Source: a virus. Taken from it: DNA of 38,673 nt. Every line of letters begins with the position of its first letter. Position 1 is the stretch's first letter. The notes beneath the pieces were generated by a model. That model was not told the DNA's origin, did not search any database, and saw nothing but the letters and a program-made list of their open reading frames with translations. Position numbers and translations under genes: made by a program. The stretch spans positions 1-38,673 of IMG/VR virus record IMGVR_UViG_3300009702_000049; one strand, 5' to 3'. Positions 16,327-25,800 of the stretch are shown here, one piece after another.

Positions 16327-16712
16327 GTTTTATACTGAAGGCCCCTTACCCAGGCGTTGCTACGACAACGCTGCTGCCAAGTCCATCGTGGGGCGATGCC
16401 AAGGGCTTGACGGCTTCTGTTATAAGCATGCGAGCAATGGATGGTACGCTATACACGTACGTTCACTCGCGTAATGGGCGTAAGAAATTCAATTGGGAAT
16501 TCGAAGTCAGTCGCCATAAGGCCCTTGAACTGAGAGCATTCATCAACTCTTACCACGGCGAGTTGATCCAAATAATTGACCACGACGGCGACACATTCTT
16601 GGGCTACCTGCGAAACAACCCGTTCGAGTTCTCAGGTGCCGGACGGGCAGGTGATGGCTGGCCGGGCGGCGAAACCATGACAGTCATTTTGGAATTTGAG
16701 GAAAAGGCATGA
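16323..16712 (+). CDS. Small tail-tip protein (distal tail-like)
   Basis: A 129-residue protein with ATGA overlaps on both sides. The order SFILKAPYPG, MRAMDGTLYTYVHSRNGRKKF, WEFEVSRHKALELRAFINSY, LIQIIDHDGDTFLGYLRNNP and TMTVILEFEE is the same strand/helix/strand plan as the C-terminus of the 14989 protein. That includes the helix before a GD-TFLG or DWEGNLWSG turn, so the two may be distant paralogs. It probably forms a ring or connector near the tail tip, between the repeat protein and the large tip protein. Confidence 0.65.
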   Translation: MSFILKAPYPGVATTTLLPSPSWGDAKGLTASVISMRAMDGTLYTYVHSRNGRKKFNWEFEVSRHKALELRAFINSYHGELIQIIDHDGDTFLGYLRNNPFEFSGAGRAGDGWPGGETMTVILEFEEKA

Positions 16713-19700
16713 GAACTCTAACAGCAAACGCCTCTGCGCTTCTCAGTCAGAACATGGGCACCGAGTGGGTAGTCCTTCTAGAAGTTGATTGGGTTGGCAA
16801 CCGCACCATTATGTACTCCGATCAAGAGTACGGCACTGCTTTACCAACAGTAATTTCGATGAGCGGCTTCGACGGCTCCATGATGCTGTCAGGTGCCAGT
16901 GACTCACAGCAATTGAGCATCGTGTTGGACGATGTTGACGGCGAACTGAGAGCCATTTACAACAGAAACGATTTACACAAGAGGCCTGCGCGCGTTTACA
17001 TGGTGGGCAAAGGTCTGCCTGCGAGCGACAAGATTCTTGTGTTCAAAGGTGAGCTTGTCACGCCAATAGCGTGGGACGAGTCACAACGCACATTGGCATT
17101 CGACATCATGTCGAAGCTGAATTCTACACAGGTCGGCTTCAGCATGGAAGAGGGTGACTTTGCAAATATCCCAGATGAGGCGCTGGGGAAGGCGTGGCCG
17201 CTTGTATTTGGGCAAGTTTGCCACTTGCCTGCCGTCAAAATACGAGCGCCACGCCGAGGTTATTTGGAGACAGGTATAGGCATCCATGACTTCACGTTGG
17301 AGCCTCGTATTTGTCAAGCGGTGAAGATTGAATGCCCAAGTCAGTCGACAGGCAATCAAGATTTTCCAACTCAAGGGGCAAACAATACCTGGACAAGCAA
17401 CGTCCAGAAAACCATTGGCCCCGACCTGGAGTGTGTGAACAGACGCTTCGGAGAAATCTGCAAGCTGAAAGATTTGCTTGAACAGCAACTTGCTTATGAG
17501 TATTCCACTGTCAACATTTACAATGGTACCAGCTTTCCACAAGGAGAGCAGATTGATTTGTTCGTCGACAATGCTGTGCTTACAGGCACGTTCTCCGGCA
17601 ACGTATTCACGATCACCAGCCGGAAACATCCAGAATATGACACCTTCAACCATGTCGCTTGCCGGGATGTCCCTTCACTCGGTTACGGACAAGTGTCTGC
17701 TGTAGCACAGATTGGAGGCACAAACAATGTCAATAACACGGGCGGATACTGGCAGGTGAACCACGGCAACAGCCCCGGCTCTGGATTGCAGTCAGCCACG
17801 TGGATTCCTGCCGATACTAATGGTGTTGGTTTTCAAGCCGACCAGAACGAGGCCCAGGCGTTCGCATCCTGTGAGGAAGCCTTGTCTACCGCCCCGGGGA
17901 TGTCAGGCGGCCCGAAAGACTCGTGGAAATACTACGACGAAATGGAGGCCAGCGATTTCTTCTGGGCCCCTCCTGGCAGCGAAGTCTACATGGAATCTGA
18001 ATCGGAAATCTTATACCTTGCAAGCCTATTGCCGGGCACCGTGGACAAGGTATGCGCCTTCCGAACCGCTCCTAATGGCTTCAGGTACCTCACGGAAGTT
18101 CCCACCGATTACTACACTGCCTACTTGACTGACTACGGCGGGTATCAGGTCGTGGAGATCGGGATGAACAAAGCCCTGTCTCTGTACAACGACCAGTGGG
18201 ATGACGATATCTATGTGTCCTTCACCTCTACGGTGGGCCCTAACCCATGTGATATCATCGAATGGCTTGTTGGCAAGTATACTGAGCTGACCGTCGACTC
18301 CACAACTTTCGCCGATGTGAAAACCAAGTTGACTGACTACGGTCAGAACTTTTACCTTATCGACAGGCCCGATGTCTACGACCTAATCAATGATATTGCG
18401 TACCAAGCCCGATGTTCGGTGTTCATCCGAAACGATGTCATTTACATCAAGTACCTGCCGGAAGAACCGACAGCGGTGCGAGAGATCAGTGAGAGCGACA
18501 TCCTGAATGGCACATTCACCGAGTCTCTCAGTGAGACTGAGGAAGTCTACACAACGCACAGCATCAAATGGCAGAAAGCAGGGGCGGCGGTCCGCGATGA
18601 CCAGGACGTCGAACGAAAGATAATCCTGAAATACAACGTGGCCAAATATGGTACTGTTGAATTGAATGAGGATTTCTTCTGCTACAACGTGTACGATCAA
18701 GTCAACCACGCCGCCACCTTCTGGCTGATTCGCAAGGCCAACTGCTGGAAGAAAGTGGAATTCACGCTTCCTCTGAAGCACATGGACCTGGACGTCGGGG
18801 ACTGCATCACATTGAATGTGGCACAGTTCGGCGACGCTGTAAAAGCGATCATCGAGACCTCCACGGTGAATCCTGACGACAACACCGTGTCGATGCGTTG
18901 CTGGACGCCTGTGCGGTCCGGTGAGACATCGGCATATCACTGGGCTTGGCCCGCAGCGAAGCCCTGCAGCGACGTGTGGCCCCTCCCGTTGGACACTAAT
19001 GGCGGTGGTGGGTACGATTTTGAAGTAACCCCTCCAATTGGGCATTTGCTCACAGGCGGGCAGCACAGAGACGACCAACTGGTCATCTCGTCTGGAGAAC
19101 TCCATCCAAGTGACCTCTGTACCATAAGCAACGAAGTTATCTGCGAAGTCTCGGACTACATTAACTTCGACGAAACTGATCCAGTTATTGAGGCCAAGTC
19201 TATCGCTCAATCAGCCGCGAGGCAGGCCACCGAGACCCAGATGTCTGGCGGCGGTAACGCTGGCGGTGGTGGAGACACAAAGACGCGATCCGTGGACGGG
19301 TGTGGCACCGGAGCTGGCTGCAATTACAAAGTAAACGTCCAATGGCATACTTCACATGCGCAGGGTCAGGCAGGGCCGTCAGGGGGATCGAAACCCGGCG
19401 GTCCTTGCGGCGGTCCTTGCAAATGTGAGGGAGGTTGCCCATCGTGCTATGGTCCAATCTGGACTGTGTGCCACAGCTATGGGGCTGCCTGGGCGGCTCA
19501 AAGTGCGGCTGAATACTGGGAAGGTCATTATGGTGCACGAGAAGATGGTTGGTGGAATTGTAATGAAACCCGTGTTCTGAGAGCCAAAGCTGCAAATGGC
19601 ACACATGATCCTCATACCACTCACAATGGTGACGATTGTGCTGATGTAACCAACGCATCTGAAGTGGCTACAGAAGCGGAAAAGGATGGGGCGACAGAAA

Positions 19701-19813
19701 TGGGAAAAGGAGGGGAAGCCGCTCAACGGGAGACAGGGGATGCCACAGGAAGTACCGGGGACGAGCCCAGCTATGAGGAAGCTGCTCAGGAACCACTTTA
19801 CCCACGAAAATAG
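16709..19813 (+). CDS. Large tail-tip / baseplate hub protein with Cys-rich C-terminus
   Basis: 1034 residues starting at an ATGA overlap. The N-terminus (WVVLLEVDWVGNRTIMYSDQ, ASDSQQLSIVLDDVDGELR, ILVFKGELVTPIAWDESQRT, LAFDIMSKLNSTQVGF) matches tail-tip proteins of siphoviruses without a lambda J signature. The middle (about 500-730) contains hub-like segments (DPVYDLINDIAYQARC-like, SESDILNGTF, LKHMDLDVGDCITLNVAQFG). The last 190 residues are different: glycine-rich, then about a dozen Cys between nt about 19296 and 19650 (DGCGTGAGC, GGPCGGPCKCEGGCPSCYGP), ending in an acidic low-complexity tail. The extension may bind metal or be disulfide-linked. It likely organises fibres and membrane contact. 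Confidence 0.75.
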   Translation: MRTLTANASALLSQNMGTEWVVLLEVDWVGNRTIMYSDQEYGTALPTVISMSGFDGSMMLSGASDSQQLSIVLDDVDGELRAIYNRNDLHKRPARVYMVGKGLPASDKILVFKGELVTPIAWDESQRTLAFDIMSKLNSTQVGFSMEEGDFANIPDEALGKAWPLVFGQVCHLPAVKIRAPRRGYLETGIGIHDFTLEPRICQAVKIECPSQSTGNQDFPTQGANNTWTSNVQKTIGPDLECVNRRFGEICKLKDLLEQQLAYEYSTVNIYNGTSFPQGEQIDLFVDNAVLTGTFSGNVFTITSRKHPEYDTFNHVACRDVPSLGYGQVSAVAQIGGTNNVNNTGGYWQVNHGNSPGSGLQSATWIPADTNGVGFQADQNEAQAFASCEEALSTAPGMSGGPKDSWKYYDEMEASDFFWAPPGSEVYMESESEILYLASLLPGTVDKVCAFRTAPNGFRYLTEVPTDYYTAYLTDYGGYQVVEIGMNKALSLYNDQWDDDIYVSFTSTVGPNPCDIIEWLVGKYTELTVDSTTFADVKTKLTDYGQNFYLIDRPDVYDLINDIAYQARCSVFIRNDVIYIKYLPEEPTAVREISESDILNGTFTESLSETEEVYTTHSIKWQKAGAAVRDDQDVERKIILKYNVAKYGTVELNEDFFCYNVYDQVNHAATFWLIRKANCWKKVEFTLPLKHMDLDVGDCITLNVAQFGDAVKAIIETSTVNPDDNTVSMRCWTPVRSGETSAYHWAWPAAKPCSDVWPLPLDTNGGGGYDFEVTPPIGHLLTGGQHRDDQLVISSGELHPSDLCTISNEVICEVSDYINFDETDPVIEAKSIAQSAARQATETQMSGGGNAGGGGDTKTRSVDGCGTGAGCNYKVNVQWHTSHAQGQAGPSGGSKPGGPCGGPCKCEGGCPSCYGPIWTVCHSYGAAWAAQSAAEYWEGHYGAREDGWWNCNETRVLRAKAANGTHDPHTTHNGDDCADVTNASEVATEAEKDGATEMGKGGEAAQRETGDATGSTGDEPSYEEAAQEPLYPRK

Positions 19814-19827
19814 TAATTTAGCGGAGA

Positions 19828-20403
19828 ATGACGGCAATGCTAAAGATTGACTGTAAAAAACGGCAGAAGGTTGTTGACCGGATTAAGGGCCTTACTTACT
19901 TCCGGTGCATCAACAAACGGTGTGGGGCGCACGGACAAACTGTAACTGAAGAGATGTGCTCTTCATGCCCCGTCCGTGAGGCGTTACGCACAAGGCGGTG
20001 TGACGCTGGCAGACCTTCTGCCGTGAAGTCAGCGCCAACTCAAGAAGAGTTGGTGCAAGATGTGAAGGAAATGATTGCTGATTCACCTTTGCAAGACATG
20101 AAAATAGAGGGTCTGGAAGTTAAACCAGAAGGCGAAGGTCCTACACCCGAATACCCTGCTTTGTCCATGCAGCTTTGGCTTTATAAAGAGGCTTTGCTGC
20201 GATGGAACCAAGCTGGACGGCCAACACGTTCAGACGAGGAAGTCAAAGAAATCCATGACAAGTACTGTACGCACTGCTCGTGGTATGACAAGGAAAAGAA
20301 ACGCTGCAAAGGATGTGGTTGCAAGGTCACGGTTGGTTCGGTAGCGGTATTCAACAAGATCAAGATGGCCACTGAAAAGTGTCCACAGGGGTTGTGGGAA
20401 TGA
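19828..20403 (+). CDS. Cys-rich zinc-ribbon protein, unknown
   Basis: 191 residues from ATG 19828 (ribosome site GCGGAG). The first part has four Cys (CINKRCGAHG, MCSSCP). The last part has a second cluster (YCTHCSWYDKEKKRCKGCGC, then CPQGLWE). The C-terminal CxxC ... CxxCGC ... CPxGxW pattern recurs in small phage zinc-binding proteins found after tail genes. Between the clusters is an acidic linker. A metal-binding role is a fair inference; partner and function are unknown. The stop overlaps the ClpP-like start (ATGA). Confidence 0.7.
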   Translation: MTAMLKIDCKKRQKVVDRIKGLTYFRCINKRCGAHGQTVTEEMCSSCPVREALRTRRCDAGRPSAVKSAPTQEELVQDVKEMIADSPLQDMKIEGLEVKPEGEGPTPEYPALSMQLWLYKEALLRWNQAGRPTRSDEEVKEIHDKYCTHCSWYDKEKKRCKGCGCKVTVGSVAVFNKIKMATEKCPQGLWE

Positions 20404-20969
20404 AATTCGAGAAAGACTGGGTTGACGCTTATTTTAACAGTGGTATCGACATCGCCAATAGGCGAGTATTCATCGGAGACATCGACGCTGTGTCGGTGGA
20501 CTATGCCATCAAGGGATTGTACCTGATGGAAACCCAGTCTTCTGAGGAACCGATCGAGATGTTCATCTCGTCGTATGGTGGCGACGTGTATGAAGCCCTT
20601 TCCTTGTATGACATCATGCTGACTATCAAATGCCCGATCCACACTTTCGCTTATGGCAAGTGTATGAGTGCCGCACCACTTATATTGGCGGCGGGCAAGC
20701 AAGGCTGTCGCTGGGTAGCCCCTCACTGCGCTTTCATGCACCATGATTGGGCAGCCGAAGTAGAAGGGAAGGGCCAGGAACTGACGAACGTGGTCAAGCA
20801 TTATGAAGTGCTGGAAAATCAGTGGACAGCTCTGTTTGCCTCTCACACAAACAAAGACAGTCGCTGGTGGAGAACACGAGCGAAGAAAGCCACAGATTTC
20901 TACTTCACTGCCGAAGAGGCATTGGAGTGGGGTGTAGGCGATCAATTTTGGATCGAGAAAGACAGCTAG
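20400..20969 (+). CDS. ClpP-like serine protease
   Basis: 189 residues from ATG 20400 (ATGA overlap; GTG 20379 possible). ClpP fold signatures are in order: IEMFISSYGGDVYEALSLYD (oxyanion Gly-Gly, residues about 52-71), then GKCMSAAPLILAAG with the nucleophile Ser about 90. FMHHD follows with the catalytic His about 115 (family motif M-x-H), and TDFYFTAEEALEWGVGD carries the catalytic Asp about 166. All three catalytic positions look intact. Phages use ClpP-like proteins as prohead proteases, but those genes lie before the coat gene. This one lies after the tail genes and is a free-standing protein, so it may instead process tail proteins or act on host targets. That part is open. Confidence 0.85.
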   Translation: MKFEKDWVDAYFNSGIDIANRRVFIGDIDAVSVDYAIKGLYLMETQSSEEPIEMFISSYGGDVYEALSLYDIMLTIKCPIHTFAYGKCMSAAPLILAAGKQGCRWVAPHCAFMHHDWAAEVEGKGQELTNVVKHYEVLENQWTALFASHTNKDSRWWRTRAKKATDFYFTAEEALEWGVGDQFWIEKDS

Positions 20970-21000
20970 GCAATGCCGGTGGAACGAGCGGCATTGCTAG
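20966..21000 (+). promoter_or_regulatory. Imperfect hairpin after the protease gene
   Basis: CTAG-G-CAATGCC (20966-20977) pairs with GGCATTG-CTAG (20990-21000), leaving one bulged G and a 12-base loop. The left arm includes the stop codon of the protease gene. No T run follows, so it is at best a weak terminator or an mRNA 3'-end stabiliser. Confidence 0.5.
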
Positions 21001-21028
21001 GCTGTCTTCAAAATGGAAGGTTGTTTTA

Positions 21029-21205
21029 ATGGCCAAGAGATGTAGAAAATGCAGAGATAAGAAACAGATGGCGCAAGCGTTGTCACGTACGCCAAAACGC
21101 CCGCCTCGCGGCTCCATACGAGCAGCAAAGCGGGCGGAACAACGTAAACAGAAGATGGCAAGACTGAAAGCCGCGCGAGAGGCCGAATCAACCGAAACTC
21201 CGTAG
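21029..21205 (+). CDS. Small basic protein with CxxC, unknown
   Basis: 58 residues starting MAKRCRKCRDKKQMAQALSR, preceded by GGAAGG at a good distance. The longer frame from 20822 runs inside the ClpP-like gene and is a shadow. The protein is very basic (Lys/Arg more than one third) with a CRKC pair near the N-terminus. Nucleic-acid binding is possible, but there is only one Cys pair, so a zinc site would need dimerisation. It ends in an 18-base overlap with the minus-strand exonuclease gene, where the two transcription directions meet. Confidence 0.6.
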   Translation: MAKRCRKCRDKKQMAQALSRTPKRPPRGSIRAAKRAEQRKQKMARLKAAREAESTETP

Positions 21206-21787
21206 CAGTTCTCGGTATAGCCGGGCAGTTGCCACACAATCAGCCAAGGCATCGTGGGCATTCTCAAGAGGGATCGAGAATCTATTGCACATCCCTGTTA
21301 AACTCAAGGTAGAAAACGGAGGTGTGTGCCCCTGCCAAGCGTAGACATCATTCACGGCGGCTGGGAATGTCATCGTGTCTCGCGGATGGAAATGGAAGAT
21401 TGTATCAAACAACTCCTGTCCAAGCCACATGGATAAGAATCCACGCTCAAACGCATAGTTGTGCGCTATCGGGACCAGTCTCTTGCCGAAGGGCAGGTTC
21501 AGCTTCATAAACCAGTCATCCAAGTCCTGAGCCACCTGATCCGGCGACCGACACTCTTTAGCCATTTTCTTGGCGTCAAGCCCATGCTTTGCTTTGGCCT
21601 CTTTGCTTGCCCTTTCGGGGTGCAGAGGGGCCATGTTTCTATAGAAGAACTTGTGTTTCTCGGATGGGTTCAGTTTGTTGTCCAGTGGCAATACGGCCAC
21701 TTGGAGGATTTCGTGATATCCAAAGATTGTGCCCGTGGTTTCAACGTCGACACAAGCCATCACATTACCATATAAATTAGCCGTCAT
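21188..21787 (-). CDS. DEDDh 3'-5' exonuclease (RNase T / epsilon-like)
   Basis: 199 residues. ExoI motif ACVDVETTG gives D14 and E16. ExoIII is HDALADC with H178 and D183, the H-x4-D of the DEDDh class. The ExoII region reads PIAHNYAFERGFL, where the usual Asp after Phe is Glu, a conservative change that could alter metal binding. Such enzymes proofread for DNA polymerases or degrade single-stranded DNA or RNA. The gene is the last in the minus-strand replication operon, and its ATG overlaps the upstream stop (ATGA). A few in-frame starts exist (M1, M10); M1 keeps the overlap and is preferred. Confidence 0.88.
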   Translation of the reverse strand: MTANLYGNVMACVDVETTGTIFGYHEILQVAVLPLDNKLNPSEKHKFFYRNMAPLHPERASKEAKAKHGLDAKKMAKECRSPDQVAQDLDDWFMKLNLPFGKRLVPIAHNYAFERGFLSMWLGQELFDTIFHFHPRDTMTFPAAVNDVYAWQGHTPPFSTLSLTGMCNRFSIPLENAHDALADCVATARLYRELLRSFG

Positions 21788-22824
21788 TTCTTAGGGTCCT
21801 CACTCAGATAGTAGCCATATTCATCCAACCAACCAAAGAAAGTATGATCGGCTTTTTCTGCCTCTTCATGCAGATGATCCAGTGCGGCTTGAATGCACTG
21901 TTCTTTCATGTTTGTGTCATAATTCTTTGACCAACTTTTTCTCACCTTACTCAATTCATCAGCCGCCTTCCTGCAATCCTCTGCCTTTCGCATGCTTTGT
22001 GTCACACGCTCGATTGAACTGATAAAATCGAACGGGTCCACTCCGTGCAGTTTCGCTATCGACAGGAACTTGTCGATCTGCTCCAGGCTGTACTTCTGGT
22101 ACAGATTACCTATGCGATCTTCAAGTTTCTGCATGGAAGCGAGCTTCTCTTTGTCTTTGATTTCGAATCGAACTCCTGGTGTGGGAGGGTTATTGATTCG
22201 TTGCAGATTCTCCAACTTCTTTGCTGCCTGCTCCGCCTTTATGGCGGGCCCACTTTTAATGAGTTCAGGAACCTTTACGGCGGGTGATAGGAGCGGATCA
22301 CATTTCTTCGAGTCATCATAAAACTTCCCCTGCCACTGTTGCATGAACTCATATTCTGAGTAATCGCAAGGTGCCTTGCCACAGCAATCAACGGGGCTGT
22401 CCGCGATGGTATACTGGTATGGATTCTCGTCCTTGAATAGCTCTTGCAAATGGGCGATCTTGCCCTGTAAACCATCAATGTGGTCACTGACGGGTGCACG
22501 CGGCGGGCGATCATCATTCAATTTTCCCAGCAGCTTAGCGTCCAAGATAATGGCGCAGCACGCCATCACCGAGGCAAGATGGCTGACATGGGTCACAGCA
22601 TCCTCATCTTCGCCGTTTAACCACTTTGACATATGGCGTCGCATGGCCGAATAATAGATGGATGCCCGTACGCCTTTCTCTCGCCAGTTGTAGCGTCCAT
22701 ATTTCAACGCTCCCTCCAGAAAAGACATGGCCATTTCGGCCACCGCGCTCTCTGGGACCAAGTCCATAGCTAGTTTGGTCGAACCAACCGCATCTTTGGG
22801 GTTGGTCGGTTTGCTGTCAGTCAT
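21784..22824 (-). CDS. dATP/dGTP diphosphohydrolase N-terminal domain (DUF5664-like) protein
   Basis: 346 residues. The first 125 match the all-alpha nucleotide pyrophosphohydrolase-like phage family: NPKDAVGSTKLAMDLVPESA, FLEGALKYGRYNWREKGVRA, SIYYSAMRRHMSKWLNGED, VTHVSHLASVMACCAIILDA and KLNDDRPP. The LEGALKYG/NWR/GEDxDxxTxxxHL acidic-histidine signature is clear. Activity on dATP or dGTP is family knowledge, not shown here. The remaining 220 residues are helical and charged without a recognised family and may be a coupling or regulatory part. It probably adjusts the nucleotide pool for replication. It overlaps the primase stop by one base (TAATG) and the exonuclease start (ATGA). Confidence 0.82.
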   Translation of the reverse strand: MTDSKPTNPKDAVGSTKLAMDLVPESAVAEMAMSFLEGALKYGRYNWREKGVRASIYYSAMRRHMSKWLNGEDEDAVTHVSHLASVMACCAIILDAKLLGKLNDDRPPRAPVSDHIDGLQGKIAHLQELFKDENPYQYTIADSPVDCCGKAPCDYSEYEFMQQWQGKFYDDSKKCDPLLSPAVKVPELIKSGPAIKAEQAAKKLENLQRINNPPTPGVRFEIKDKEKLASMQKLEDRIGNLYQKYSLEQIDKFLSIAKLHGVDPFDFISSIERVTQSMRKAEDCRKAADELSKVRKSWSKNYDTNMKEQCIQAALDHLHEEAEKADHTFFGWLDEYGYYLSEDPKK

Positions 22825-25800
22825 TACACTTCATCCTCTCGTTTCAGACGACTACCGTCTTTTGTAAAGGGCGTCATCGGTTCACATTCTTGGAAACTGA
22901 TGTTGCCTACCACTTGTACATTACCTCGGCCGCGACCTACTGGAAATCTCTCAGACAGAATGCGAACAATCTCTCTATCGTTTTTCCACTCTGTCTCTTG
23001 ATACTCTTCCAGTGTCTTGAAGAACGCTTCCTTGAATTCCTTCAATGCAATCGACCTGCCAGGAATAGCGTAGCAGTTATTGTCAATGAAGTCATCCAAT
23101 GGGTTGTTGTTCACAGCAGCAGCGTCATACTTGCCCTGAGTCTCGATGATCGGCAGCATGATACGGCTGGTCGCTTCAGGGATTTCAAAATCCAACAAGG
23201 TCCTCATGAAGTGTGGCGCCTCTCGCTTCAGAAGCTCGCGGAACTTGTCACGCGGGATTTCCTCTTCGAGACTTGGTACATTCATAGCAGTTATTCTGGT
23301 ATCCCCAGGGAACACAGGCAGGCTGGCCCGCGAATTAGCCATTTGCACCAGATGCAGCGTACTGCGAACTTCTTCGACCTGTTTGTACTTCGCATGGACT
23401 GAGAGAGTCTCACCTGTTACCCATTCCTTCAATTTGTTGTAAGCCTCAATTCCACCTGTCTTGCTGATGTCCACCTCGTCAACCACGCCGAGAATGGCAT
23501 TCGTAAGTTCGCCATTATATCCTGATTTGCTTGTAAGCGCTCTGTCAGCTTTGCAAACACCTTTGGTGACAAGAAGGGCGAGAGCCTCATGGAAAGATGA
23601 CTTCCCGCTGTTCTGCGGTCCATAGAAAAACAGGTAAGGCAGCTTGCCGTAAGGGTTCTGGAACATGCAGGCCACCCACGCTGTCAGGTAATCGCCTCCA
23701 TTCTCAATCCCCCATTCTTTGCACCATGGCAAATTTGGGATTAGTTGATCCAGCTCGATGCCACAATGCCGCATCAGCCTGTTCCAAGTTGGGTGTACTG
23801 CATGCTCCCCTTCCTGTAACTCGATTGGAGTGTACAAGAACTGAGTTGCATTACGGTTCCACTCCCGTCCTCCGGGATACTCTGATTCAAAAGGTCTATT
23901 CACTAGCTTCCAACATTTGAAAATGGCTTGGCCAAAGATCACATCATTCTTAGTATGGCCTTCTGATACCAAGAATAATTTCACGTTCTCGCGTGGGTGT
24001 GTAATCCAATCCCCCTCTTCATCTCGTAGCACCCACTCTTCGAATCTGCTGCCCACTTTCAATGCTCGGAACTGGTTATCCAATTCACTCCACATCTCAG
24101 CATCTTCGATTTCCTTATCTGTTGTCTTGACAGCATCGTCAACCACCCGCTCCCAGCCCTTGGAAGTTTTGGCGTAACGAGGGAAATCAACGGGCTTATC
24201 CCCTCTTGTCTTGCCAATGACCAAGATGATCTTGCCGTCGTCCCGTGGCCTAATGACGAACTGTCTTCCATCACTATCTGATACCCCACGAGGAATCTCG
24301 ATATTGGAAGACAGCAATTTAAGGGCATTTGCAATTTCCTCGACCAGCGAGAACATGTAACCGCCTTTGCCGTCCGGGGCTTCAAAGCCTCCGCACGAGC
24401 AGCAGATTTGTCGCAGGGTGGCAGGATAATTGAATGTGGTGTGGGTCCACTTTCCTTGCTTACCCCAGAGAGGGTGTTCAGTACACCCCTCACCGAAACG
24501 ATACACGTCCCACCCGCCGCCGAGCTTTGGTCGCATAAAGCAGTTGCCGATAAGGATGAAGTCTTCCAGCACGAAGCAATGGTGCTTTGGAACTGTGCAG
24601 CAGAATACTTCCTCGCGCCCGGCAGGTTCTACGCTGACTACTCTCCAGTAATGGTGCTGCCGGTTCTCCGTGCTGCCCCATCTCTCACGGTGATGGGTGA
24701 GCAGGAAGAACTCTTCCGACAAATCAGAGGCTTTCAAGATTGTCGTGTACATCATGCTATCTTTGTAGCCCGAATGCACCCTACTTGTGATCTTTGAAGT
24801 CTCGATTCCGAGAATGTGACACACTTGGCGAACATGCTCAATACTATTTTTGTCGGCGGAGCGAATTATGCACGAACCACTACCAGACACGCAGCCATCA
24901 GCAGCGAAGTAACCCGCCAGCCATCCATACAAGTAAGCCTTATCGTAGTGCAAAGGCACCAAAGACTTGAAGTGGTGAGGGAGGTTCCATACTTCCACCC
25001 CACCAACAGATCGTGTGATCGGTCGTTGAGGATGCCCAGCAAAATACTTTAACAGTTCGGCATCCTTCTTGCCAAACAAGCTCAGCGATGATGTTCTCCG
25101 ACCGCCTCCATTGGTGCCGTCGCCCCACACTAGACCATGTTGAATTCCGACCACACTAGGTGTGTGATTGCATTGCGGCTTGGTTTGCACGAGGATACGC
25201 CCCTCGGTCAAATCCTTGGTGACAACTTCCTCTCGGTCGCCAAAGTTCACCTTGGTCTTTCGCTTGCCATTACTTCGATACTTTGTCACATACCAGCGGT
25301 GATCGCCGGTGGCCCGGATGACTTTACGTTGGTTGCGGTTCTCAAGTGTCACGGCAAACACTTCCTGCTCCCCGTAGGACTTGAATGGTACGGTCATCCA
25401 CTTACCACGGTAAGTGATGATTTCCGCATTCTTACCTGCCAACTCGCCAATGGGCTTAACCCCCTCACGAGTGATGACCTTGGTGTCTGCGCATAGACAG
25501 TTCGCCTTACCCGGATCAGAGTCAAGCGAGTTTGTGTCAAACAAACCCCGCATCGGGGTCCCCCGTTCTTTCCAATCCTCGTAGACTGCTTTCAGCCCGG
25601 CCGTGTGCCCCTGCCACAGATAGTGGTCATGCACCCACAAGCTAGTGTGGCCTGTATGCTCAAGGTCTTCGAGGATTTTCAGGTGGGTCTCGTCTAATGG
25701 AACCCGGGCGTGAGCTTGAGTCATTTCGTCAAGCTCGTCGCCCTCGGTTGGTAGTCCATCGGCGGTCCATCCTTGGACTCGCACTTTGGTTCTGCTGCCG

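Noticed and set aside
18383-19210. 275-codon minus-strand frame opposite the tail-tip gene
   Set aside because: Shadow of a real gene with clear domains on the plus strand.
20822-21028. Upstream extension of the small basic protein into the protease gene
   Set aside because: The ATG at 21029 has a good ribosome site; the extension is out of frame within a real gene.
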